Shown here one piece after another: positions 1 through 6,220 of a stretch of 9,841 nt of DNA. Each line of letters opens with the position of its first letter. Positions within the stretch are counted from its first letter, which is position 1. Position numbers and translations under genes: made by a program. Source of the stretch: Flavobacteriales bacterium (GTDB taxonomy: Bacteria; Bacteroidota; Bacteroidia; NS11-12g; UBA955); NCBI GenBank assembly GCA_947464515.1, contig CANHXF010000043.1, positions 1 through 9,841 on the forward strand. Direction: 5' to 3'. The notes beneath the pieces were generated by a model. That model ran no database searches and had not been told where the DNA came from. It saw only the letters and a list, made by a program, of their open reading frames with translations.

Positions 1-1083
1 GACATTCGCACCTGCAACAAGAGCTTTTACGATATCCCCGCTGTAGCGAATTCCACCATCTGCAATCACAGGAACGCCTGTACCTTCAAGGGCTTGAGCC
101 GCTTCCATTAAGGCTGTCAATTGAGGCATGCCAATCCCTGCGATAATTCGCGTGGTACAAATACTTCCTGGCCCTACACCCACTTTCACAGCGTCGGCGC
201 CTGCTTCGGCCAAGGCCTTCGCAGCTGCTCCCGTAGCAACGTTACCCGCAATGATTTGCAACTGAGGGAAAGCCGTTTTTACACGTTTAACTTCATCGAG
301 CACACCTTTGGAATGACCGTGGGCAGTATCAATCGCAATGACATCAACGCCAACTGCAACCAATGCACTCACACGCTCTAACGTATCGGCAGTAACACCT
401 ACGGCAGCACCCACAACCAAACGACCGTGAGCATCCTTACACGCTTTGGGATAGTTTTTTACCTTTTGAATATCCTTGAAAGTAATCAAACCAACCAGTT
501 TATTGTCGCCATCAACAATCGGCAACTTTTCAATTTTGTATTTCTCTAAAATCTCCTGAGCCCCTTTCAGGTCTGTCCCTAACGCCGCCGTAATCAGATT
601 CTCGCGGGTCATTACATCGCTCACTTTCTTATCCAGATCCTTTTCGAAACGCAAATCGCGGTTGGTAATAATCCCCATCAGCTGATTCTTTTCGTTTACC
701 ACGGGGATTCCACCAATTTTGTGATCGCGCATCAAATTCACTGCTTCTCGCAAAACCGCATCGGCGGCCAACGTCACCGGCTCCATAATCATCCCACTTT
801 CAGATCGTTTCACTTTTTTGACTTCTTCGGCCTGACGGGCGATGGTCATGTTTTTGTGAATGATGCCAATTCCGCCTTCACGAGCAATTGCGATGGCCAT
901 TCCGCTTTCGGTAACGGTATCCATTGCGGCCGACATGATAGGAATATTGAGGCGCAGGTTGCGGGTCAATTGAACCGATGTATTTACGTCGCGAGGCAAT
1001 ACCTCAGAGTAACGTGGAACAACAAGAACGTCATCAAATGTGAGTCCTTCTAGGGCGATTTTGGAATTGTTTTGGGTTGACAT
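1..1083 (-). CDS. guaB: IMP dehydrogenase, 3' end beyond window
   Basis: Inosine-5'-monophosphate dehydrogenase oxidises IMP to XMP with NAD+, the committed step of cytosolic guanine nucleotide synthesis. Reading the minus strand from the ATG at 1083 gives 361 uninterrupted codons that run off the left edge. Family members have roughly 490 residues, so about a quarter of the protein (flap and C-terminal end of the barrel) lies outside. Visible in order: the N-terminal LTFDDVLVVPR signature (residues 14-24), the first barrel strands with SAAMDTVTES (51-60), two CBS domains at about 98-150 and 157-210 (a regulatory Bateman module), then the second half of the TIM barrel with IDTAHGHS (251-258), the active-site loop GVGPGSICTTR (302-312) with catalytic Cys309, and the phosphate-binding ADGGIR (341-346). 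A TAA lies in frame 12 bases upstream of the ATG, so 1083 is the first possible ATG. It has its own promoter and is divergent from the plus-strand genes. Identification is secure. Confidence 0.98.
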   Translation of the reverse strand, partial: MSTQNNSKIALEGLTFDDVLVVPRYSEVLPRDVNTSVQLTRNLRLNIPIMSAAMDTVTESGMAIAIAREGGIGIIHKNMTIARQAEEVKKVKRSESGMIMEPVTLAADAVLREAVNLMRDHKIGGIPVVNEKNQLMGIITNRDLRFEKDLDKKVSDVMTRENLITAALGTDLKGAQEILEKYKIEKLPIVDGDNKLVGLITFKDIQKVKNYPKACKDAHGRLVVGAAVGVTADTLERVSALVAVGVDVIAIDTAHGHSKGVLDEVKRVKTAFPQLQIIAGNVATGAAAKALAEAGADAVKVGVGPGSICTTRIIAGIGMPQLTALMEAAQALEGTGVPVIADGGIRYSGDIVKALVAGANV

Positions 1084-1128
1084 GCAAATAACGAATTAAG
1101 AGAGAAATAGGTATGGTTATTTGCAGTG

Positions 1129-1160
1129 CAAAGATAGGCGATAGGATTTAAAGTGCCAAA
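1129..1160 (-). promoter_or_regulatory. Putative guaB promoter, Bacteroidota type
   Basis: On the minus strand a perfect TAnnTTTG box (TATCTTTG, 1136-1129) is preceded, after exactly 20 bases, by TTTG (1160-1157). This is the -7/-33 arrangement described for the primary sigma factor of Bacteroidota. Transcription would start near 1122, leaving a leader of about 40 bases before the guaB ATG. No Shine-Dalgarno sequence is apparent in it. Confidence 0.65.
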
Positions 1161-1291
1161 TACTCTAAAGAATCTGCTTTTGAGGGATTCATAGCATTTC
1201 ACGATGAGCTCAACAGAAATTGGATGAGGGGATTTATTGCGATCGAGGCGGTTGATGAATACGACGAATCAAGTTAGAGTGCATACAAAGA

Positions 1292-1321
1292 AAAAGCGGG
1301 GCGCTCTCGCGCCCCGCTTTT
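1292..1321 (-). terminator. Intrinsic terminator, symmetric hairpin
   Basis: A perfect 9-bp GC stem (GCGGGGCGC at 1296-1304 with its complement at 1309-1317) closes a TCTC loop. It is flanked by AAAA and TTTT, which extend the stem and supply a T-tract on either strand. It lies 23 bases beyond the stop codon of the minus-strand lipoprotein gene, so it most likely ends that transcript and insulates guaB downstream. By symmetry it could also work on the plus strand, but no plus-strand gene reads into it. Confidence 0.85.
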
Positions 1322-1344
1322 ATCAATCGAATCAAACGAAACGA

Positions 1345-1824
1345 CTAAGGTCTTTTGCGGAATTTCATGGTAAGACTGCTGTTCTGTAAGAAACTATCTC
1401 TTCTAAACTGCAAGTTATTGTCATCGATCATGATTAAGGTCGCTTTTTCGCCATCCAACGTAAAGGTCTTTCCATCGGCGCTCAAGCTCCATACACCAGG
1501 CTTGGTTTGAGGATCCGCTGGCTTGCACTTCAACAATCCTTCATCTAGAATATATGTATTATCAGCACTAAAAGTCCAAGAATTGTCTTTCTCGCAATCT
1601 TGCATCATTTGGGTATAATCTTTCAATTGCACGCCACCACCCAAATCTATTGAAGGCTCGATGGGCAAAGAAGCGATTTCCCATTTGCCTTTGCAAATCA
1701 ACTCAGTTTTTGAAGGTGCAGGTGCAGGTAGTGGCTCATCACCGCAGCTAGCAATAGAAATCAAGGCGATGCTTGCCACGATTCCAAGGGTTATATTACC
1801 CATATTAAAAAAGTTCTTTTTCAT
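1345..1824 (-). CDS. Small lipocalin-like lipoprotein
   Basis: This encodes a 159-residue exported lipoprotein of unknown specific role. The N-terminus is MKKNFF, then a hydrophobic segment (about residues 9-24), then the lipobox SIASC with lipidated Cys27. The residues after it, GDEPLPAPAPS, give an acidic and Pro-rich linker; acidic residues right after the Cys resemble the surface-export signals known in Bacteroidota lipoproteins. The mature part has a KWEI start, a Cys-Glu-Lys-Asp motif near Cys77, then TFSADNTYILDEG, Cys100, GVWSLSADGKTFTLDG and a C-terminal FRKRP. This pattern of alternating strands fits Bacteroidota lipocalin-like domain proteins, and Cys77/Cys100 could pair. The reading frame also has a GTG at 1833, but that lies inside the likely promoter, so the ATG at 1824 followed by Lys-Lys is preferred. 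The lipoprotein call is firm; the lipocalin-like call is by pattern only. Confidence 0.82.
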   Translation of the reverse strand: MKKNFFNMGNITLGIVASIALISIASCGDEPLPAPAPSKTELICKGKWEIASLPIEPSIDLGGGVQLKDYTQMMQDCEKDNSWTFSADNTYILDEGLLKCKPADPQTKPGVWSLSADGKTFTLDGEKATLIMIDDNNLQFRRDSFLQNSSLTMKFRKRP

Positions 1825-1832
1825 ATTGTACA

Positions 1833-1863
1833 CAAATTAAAGTGATGTGAGTTAAAAAACCAA
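1833..1863 (-). promoter_or_regulatory. Putative promoter of the lipoprotein gene
   Basis: On the minus strand TTG (1863-1861) is followed after exactly 20 bases by TTAATTTG (1840-1833), one mismatch from TAnnTTTG. The spacing equals that of the guaB promoter. Transcription would begin only a few bases before the ATG at 1824, giving an almost leaderless message. This argues against the GTG at 1833 as the start. Confidence 0.45.
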
Positions 1864-1912
1864 TATTTATTCATGCCCTAGGTATGGTTATCACATATAA
1901 AATCCAAAACGC

Positions 1913-1943
1913 TTCAAAACTCCAATTTCGATGAATAGATTTG
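1913..1943 (+). promoter_or_regulatory. Putative promoter of the methyltransferase gene
   Basis: A perfect TAnnTTTG box (TAGATTTG, 1936-1943) ends 7 bases before the ATG at 1951. The element 20 bases upstream is TTC (1913-1915), one mismatch from TTG. If used, transcription starts at or within a few bases of the start codon. The -33 element is weak, so confidence is modest. Confidence 0.4.
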
Positions 1944-1950
1944 CGATGCG

Positions 1951-2766
1951 ATGCATCCGTTGGAATTATGGTGGGCCAGGGCCACAAGTTGGATTTATAG
2001 GGGTGACAAATACCTCTGTAACCTATGTGGATTTGGGGCGCGGCGGCTTCGCCGCCGCGGACACAATCACCCCGTGATTGTGTCCAAACAAATCAGCGGC
2101 GCCGGCCGGCGCCGCGTTGATTGCCCCAAATGCTTGAGCTCCGACCGAGATAGACTCATTTGGGAATACCTGAAAATCGTTTTGCCGACACCAAACAACC
2201 AAATTTCAATCCTCCACGTCGCCCCCGAAATCCCGCTGAGCAACAAACTGCAAGAATTACAACATCAAAAATCAATCACCTATCAAGCTATCGACCTAAA
2301 AACCTCAGGTTACCATTACCCCAAATGGGTCCAAGATGCCGACCTAACAGACCTGCCCTTTAACAACAATCAATTTGATTTCATAATTGCAAGTCACGTC
2401 CTAGAACACATTCCCAACCTTCAAAAGGCAATTTTAGAAATCCATCGAACATTAAAACCTAGAGGCCAAGCCATCGTCATGTTCCCAGTAAGTCGATGCC
2501 AAGCCACAGACGAGTACTATCAGACATCGGACTTTTTAGAAAATGCAAAACCAAAACCTTCCCCTACCCGAAAAGAGAAAATTGATAGATTTGGACAACA
2601 TGATCACATCCGATTGTTCGGAACAGACGTCATAGAAATACTTTCTGAAACAAACTTGCTCGAGGTATTTGCTCTTGCCTGGAATAACCAAACGGATTCA
2701 TTTGATTCCATCGACATCGAGAAACAACCCCAAACGGACGTATTATTCATCCTAAAAAAAGTATAA
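1951..2766 (+). CDS. Class I SAM methyltransferase with zinc-binding N-terminus
   Basis: This 271-residue soluble protein probably transfers a methyl group from S-adenosylmethionine; the acceptor is unknown. The N-terminus carries CNLC (23-26) and CPKC (58-61), a likely zinc site, then LSSDRDRL (62-69), the counterpart of the SxxRHR/SxDRER motif in this family. The Rossmann part follows: ILHVAPE (87-93, motif I region), a likely ribose-binding acid at Asp115 (AIDL), DADLTDLPF (129-137), HVLEHI (149-154), LKPRGQAIV (168-176) and FGQHDHIRLFG (214-224). The last three are the HVLEHIxD, LKPGGxAI and FGQxDHVRxYG signatures of a methyltransferase family often found near sugar or surface-polysaccharide genes, though no such neighbours are visible here. 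ATG 1951 is the first possible start, since an in-frame TAG lies at 1936. The segment between the two CxxC pairs is unusually GC-rich and palindromic at DNA level, yet GxxxPV and ISGAGRR still look family-like, so I see no foreign peptide insertion. Confidence 0.88.
   Translation: MHPLELWWARATSWIYRGDKYLCNLCGFGARRLRRRGHNHPVIVSKQISGAGRRRVDCPKCLSSDRDRLIWEYLKIVLPTPNNQISILHVAPEIPLSNKLQELQHQKSITYQAIDLKTSGYHYPKWVQDADLTDLPFNNNQFDFIIASHVLEHIPNLQKAILEIHRTLKPRGQAIVMFPVSRCQATDEYYQTSDFLENAKPKPSPTRKEKIDRFGQHDHIRLFGTDVIEILSETNLLEVFALAWNNQTDSFDSIDIEKQPQTDVLFILKKV
2031..2131. repeat. Nested inverted repeats, cloverleaf-like, inside CDS
   Basis: Within about 100 bases there are four inverted repeats. Outer arms: ATTTGGGGC (2031-2039) with its complement at 2123-2131. 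Hairpin 1: CGCGGCGGC (2039-2047) with its complement at 2051-2059, loop TTC. Hairpin 2: GGACACAATCAC (2059-2070) with its complement at 2074-2085, loop CCC. Hairpin 3: a perfect 20-base palindrome at 2096-2115 centred between 2105 and 2106. A further 5-base pair, AATCA (2091-2095) with TGATT (2118-2122), lies just outside hairpin 3. All stems are perfect. Together they could fold as an outer stem closing three hairpins. The element sits exactly over the codons joining the two zinc-knuckle Cys pairs of the methyltransferase. Whether it is a repeated genomic element cannot be told from one copy. Confidence 0.85.
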
Positions 2767-2790
2767 CCCGAGCAACCAAATGCATTCCAA

Positions 2791-2821
2791 TTGGGTCTTT
2801 ATCAGAATTTTAGTATATTAG
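2791..2821 (+). promoter_or_regulatory. Putative promoter of the fibre/T9SS two-gene unit
   Basis: TTG (2791-2793) is followed after exactly 20 bases by TATATTAG (2814-2821), one mismatch from TAnnTTTG. A start near 2828 would leave a leader of about 10 bases before the ATG at 2839. The spacing matches the guaB and lipoprotein promoters in this window. Confidence 0.45.
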
Positions 2822-2838
2822 CACCTTAATTTACACCC

Positions 2839-5800
2839 ATGAATAAACGCTTACTCAAACAAATTGCTTTAGTTTTTATTTTAACTCTCGGAACGCAATT
2901 CTCTGCAAATGCCCAAAACGTGGGTATTAACGAAACCGGGGCCAACCCAGACCCTTCGGCCATGTTGGATATTGCAACCAGCAATAAAGGTTTGCTTATT
3001 CCAAGGTTGTCTAAAGCACAAAAGAGTTTAATTGCATCACCAGCGAATGGTTTATTAGTTTACCAGACTGACGATACCGTGGGCTTATGGTACTACGAAA
3101 ATACCAAATGGGTGCCCGTCATGCGTTCAATCACTTTTGGAAAAGGTTTGACTGGGGGATATATTCAAGGAAAAGGAACTGTCGATTTAAAACCCACTGG
3201 AGTTACAGCCAGAAAATACGGAGCCATGGATTCTATTCCAGTGGTTACGGTAAATGCGGAAGGTCAAATCACATCGGCAACTACCATAGCTACGAATTTT
3301 TTGAATAAGACTGACACATTATGGAGCTGGAGAATCATGGGTAACAAAGGAACAGACGATACCAAGCATTTCTTAGGCACCCAAGACAACAAAGCACTTA
3401 GATTTCGAGTAAATAACAAATGGGCAGGGGAAATCAGTCCAATAAACGACAATATTTCCTTCGGAACCAATGCCAATAAAACATCAAATGGTGCACAGAA
3501 TATTGCTATTGGACTTAGTGCTATGGAACAAGCCACTAACAATAAGGCCGACATTATTGCCATCGGACAATATGCGTTATCATCCAATGGAATTGGCGCA
3601 ACGGGAGGAACCCAAGGCATAGAGAATATCGCTATTGGACCCAAAGTAATGTCGGGAAACAGATCTGGTAGCTATAACATCGGCTTAGGACAGCGAGTTA
3701 TGGAGACCGGCCAATTTAATTATGGCAACATCGGTATTGGCTTTGAAGCTTTAAAACAAACCTACAATTCTTATTACAACGTAGCCATTGGCATGTATGC
3801 AATGAGTTACAATCAAACCGGGAACTACAATACGGCCATTGGATATGCCGCGATGCTTTATAATGGGAATGGTTATTACAATAGTGCATATGGTTTTTAT
3901 TCTCTGGTATATAATAGTAGTGGCGTTGGCAATACTGCATCAGGCATGTATTCTATGGGCGTGAATACCTCAGGATCATGGAATACGGCCAGTGGATACC
4001 AAGCGTTGTACACAAGCTATGGCTCCAATTACAATACAGCGATGGGTGCTTATGCATTAATTAACACCACAACAAAAGGCGACAACAACACGGCGGTTGG
4101 ATACTCTTCTCTATACAAAAACACAACAGGTTATTCAAACGTTGCAATTGGGGTAGCAACTCTCTATAACAACACCATCCGAGGAAACTTGGTTGCTGTA
4201 GGTGATTCAGCATTATTTAATAACGGAACAGCCGCTGCCGCGGGACAAGCCTCATTCAACTCAGCTGTAGGAAGTAAAGCCTTATTTTCGAACACTTCAG
4301 GCTCTAATAATACCGCACTGGGCTTTGTTTCATTGCAGTCAAACTCAACTGGAGCGAACAACACTGCAGTTGGTTCTAGATCCTTAAATGCCAGCATCAC
4401 TTCAAATAATAATACAGCAGTGGGTTCAAACGCATTGGCAGTTAGTACGGCAAACGACAATACGGCTATCGGATATAACACCTTAGCAAAAAATACGACA
4501 GGTATTAATAATACTGCAAACGGTTCTGAAGCTTTGTCGGCAAATACCACTGGAAATAGAAATTTGGCTGATGGATTTAACGCATTAAAGGCTTCAACCA
4601 CAGGATCCGATAACGTAGCGGTGGGAAGTCGTGCATTAATCGCGTCTACAACTAGTTCGAACAATTCTGCTTTGGGTTCAGATGCCTTACTAGCGAATAC
4701 AACTGGTGGTAATAACACCGCAATTGGTTTTCAAACTTTAGCGAACAGCACTACAGCAAGCAATAACACTGCCATTGGATTTAGATCACTAACGGCAAAC
4801 TCGTCTGGTGTCAACAACGTAGCTATTGGTGCGCCTGCTGCCGTAGCAACAACTTCAGGAAGTCAAAACATCGCTGTAGGTAATTTATCGCTAAATGCAA
4901 ACTCAACGGGTTCAGACAACGTCGCCATTGGTAACAATTCATTGGCATTGACCACCAGTTCTAACAACAATGCACATGGATCAAGCACTTTGGCTGCAAA
5001 CACTACTGGTGCCAACAATACCGCAATGGGACATCAAGCACTTGCCGCCAACACAACTGCGTCAAACAATACGGCATTTGGATACCAATCTTTGATTGCC
5101 AATACCACTGCAACCAATAACACAGCAGTGGGTGCACGTGCTTTACCAGCAACAACTACCGGTGGAAACAATACAGCCATGGGTACCGCAGCGGCCAACG
5201 CAAATACTACGGGTACCAATAACGTTGCACTAGGAAATAGCACTTTAAACGCAAATACCACAGGTGGAAACAACGTCGCTATTGGTTTTGAAGCTATGCT
5301 TACCGGAACGGTATCAGAATTTAACGTAGCCGTTGGTTCTGCCGCATTAAGAACTTTTAACAATGCGACTGCCAATACTGGCAGAAATACAGCAGTGGGT
5401 TATCAAGCTATGACCGGAACTACAACCGGATCTTACAACACTGCGATGGGATTCCAGACATTGGATGCGAATACAACAGGTAACCTAAACGTTGCAATCG
5501 GTTACGGCGCAATGCCAAATTCAACCACCGCAGCCAACAACACTGCTGTAGGTTACGACGCACTTGACCAGCTTACTACGGCGAATAACAATACAGCATA
5601 TGGATACCAGTCACTTGCTTTGGTTACCACAGGTGGAAACAATACCGCCATCGGATTTCAAGCGGGACCTAATGGTGGTGCAAACACGAACGCAACTGCG
5701 GTGGGATACCAAGCAGTAACAACAGCTAGCAACCAAGTTCGTATTGGAAATAACTTTGTTACATCCATTGGGGGCTTTGCAAACTGGACCAATCTTTCAG

Positions 5801-6201
5801 ACGGAAGATATAAAACCAATATCCAACAAAATGTACCCGGTTTAGATTTTATTTTGAAACTTCAGCCAGTTACTTACAATTTTGATTTCGACAAATTAAA
5901 CAAAACCTTAAAACCTGGCTCTGCTGATGCACCAGCTTCAAACCAAAACAACCCCAACGTTGGTGTGAGATATTCTGGATTCGTAGCGCAGGATGTCGAA
6001 AAAGCAGCGAAGGAAATCGGATACGACTTCTCAGGCGTAGACAAAGCAAAATCAGAAACAGACCTTTACGGTTTGAGATATAGCGAATTTGTAGTCCCTA
6101 TGGTTAAGGCCATCCAAGAACAACAAGCGCAAATCGAATTGTTGAAGAAACAAAACGAAGCTTTGCTCAAAGCCATCACTGAATTGCAGAACAAGAAATA
6201 A
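2839..6201 (+). CDS. Exported repeat-fibre protein with S74 chaperone domain
   Basis: This encodes an exported 1120-residue protein, likely a trimeric surface fibre or adhesin; the ligand is unknown. A signal peptide covers residues 1-25 (cleavage after SANA). Residues 27-95 form a common Bacteroidota module (NVGI...SAMLDIATSNKGLLIPRL...GLLVYQTDD..LWYYENTKWVPV). Residues 118-155 (VTARKYGAMDSIPVVTVNAEGQITS) resemble a tail-fibre module. Residues 221-963 are 43 repeats built on NTAxGxxAL plus a Thr/Asn/Gly-rich linker, related to YadA-head and tail-fibre repeats. The C-terminus (about 984-1120) is a Peptidase_S74 chaperone-of-endosialidase domain, with LSDGRYKTNI, QPVTYNFDFD, YSGFVAQDVEKAA and LRYSEFVVPMVKAIQEQQ, ending in a coiled coil (about 1090-1120). 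Such domains trimerise the stalk and then cut themselves off; the Ser987/Lys992 dyad is present. No T9SS sorting domain is visible. The gene is followed after 19 bases by the PKD/T9SS protein gene, suggesting one operon. The isolated context and signal peptide argue against a prophage tail fibre. Confidence 0.88.
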   Translation: MNKRLLKQIALVFILTLGTQFSANAQNVGINETGANPDPSAMLDIATSNKGLLIPRLSKAQKSLIASPANGLLVYQTDDTVGLWYYENTKWVPVMRSITFGKGLTGGYIQGKGTVDLKPTGVTARKYGAMDSIPVVTVNAEGQITSATTIATNFLNKTDTLWSWRIMGNKGTDDTKHFLGTQDNKALRFRVNNKWAGEISPINDNISFGTNANKTSNGAQNIAIGLSAMEQATNNKADIIAIGQYALSSNGIGATGGTQGIENIAIGPKVMSGNRSGSYNIGLGQRVMETGQFNYGNIGIGFEALKQTYNSYYNVAIGMYAMSYNQTGNYNTAIGYAAMLYNGNGYYNSAYGFYSLVYNSSGVGNTASGMYSMGVNTSGSWNTASGYQALYTSYGSNYNTAMGAYALINTTTKGDNNTAVGYSSLYKNTTGYSNVAIGVATLYNNTIRGNLVAVGDSALFNNGTAAAAGQASFNSAVGSKALFSNTSGSNNTALGFVSLQSNSTGANNTAVGSRSLNASITSNNNTAVGSNALAVSTANDNTAIGYNTLAKNTTGINNTANGSEALSANTTGNRNLADGFNALKASTTGSDNVAVGSRALIASTTSSNNSALGSDALLANTTGGNNTAIGFQTLANSTTASNNTAIGFRSLTANSSGVNNVAIGAPAAVATTSGSQNIAVGNLSLNANSTGSDNVAIGNNSLALTTSSNNNAHGSSTLAANTTGANNTAMGHQALAANTTASNNTAFGYQSLIANTTATNNTAVGARALPATTTGGNNTAMGTAAANANTTGTNNVALGNSTLNANTTGGNNVAIGFEAMLTGTVSEFNVAVGSAALRTFNNATANTGRNTAVGYQAMTGTTTGSYNTAMGFQTLDANTTGNLNVAIGYGAMPNSTTAANNTAVGYDALDQLTTANNNTAYGYQSLALVTTGGNNTAIGFQAGPNGGANTNATAVGYQAVTTASNQVRIGNNFVTSIGGFANWTNLSDGRYKTNIQQNVPGLDFILKLQPVTYNFDFDKLNKTLKPGSADAPASNQNNPNVGVRYSGFVAQDVEKAAKEIGYDFSGVDKAKSETDLYGLRYSEFVVPMVKAIQEQQAQIELLKKQNEALLKAITELQNKK
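3499..5727 (+). repeat. Tandem array of 43 degenerate ~51-bp coding repeats
   Basis: The repeat is clear in protein and weak in DNA. Each unit reads approximately N-T/V-A-x-G-x-x-A/S-L/M-x-x-N-T-T-G-x-N. Most units are 17 residues (51 bp), a few are 16 or 18, and one near residue 855 is about 21. Synonymous codons vary freely between neighbours (Thr-Thr-Gly is spelled in several ways), so the array is old or held by selection on protein rather than freshly duplicated. Early units (about residues 293-450) are rich in Tyr. Later ones are dominated by Thr, Asn, Ser and Ala. Confidence 0.9.
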
Positions 6202-6220
6202 TCCGCTCTAAACAGAAACG

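Noticed and set aside
121..1053. Plus-strand open frames at 121-381 and 721-1053.
   Set aside because: They lie antisense to guaB, which reads through the whole stretch with all its active-site motifs. The plus-strand peptides have no recognisable features.
1825..1833. GTG at 1833 as the lipoprotein start (three extra residues).
   Set aside because: It overlaps the likely -7 box. The ATG at 1824 is followed directly by Lys-Lys and a normal lipoprotein signal peptide.
2031..2131. The palindrome cluster as a tRNA or as a transcription terminator.
   Set aside because: No tRNA anticodon arm, T-loop or CCA-end signature can be placed on it. There is no T-tract, and the coding frame continues through it into the conserved methyltransferase domain.
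4164..5375. Long open frames on the minus strand inside the fibre gene (4164-4718 and 5034-5375).
   Set aside because: They mirror the 51-bp repeat array, whose antisense frame happens to have few stops. The products are Val/Ala/Pro-rich and repetitive, with no start context. The plus-strand gene has a signal peptide and recognisable domains.
3499..5727. Regular ~51-bp periodicity as a possible CRISPR array or tandem satellite.
   Set aside because: The repeats are degenerate in DNA, in frame, and conserved only as protein. There are no constant direct repeats with unique spacers.
2839..6201. The fibre gene as a prophage tail-fibre remnant.
   Set aside because: It has a Sec signal peptide and a Bacteroidota-type N-terminal module, and no phage structural, lysis or integrase genes are nearby. 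It forms a pair with a T9SS cargo gene.
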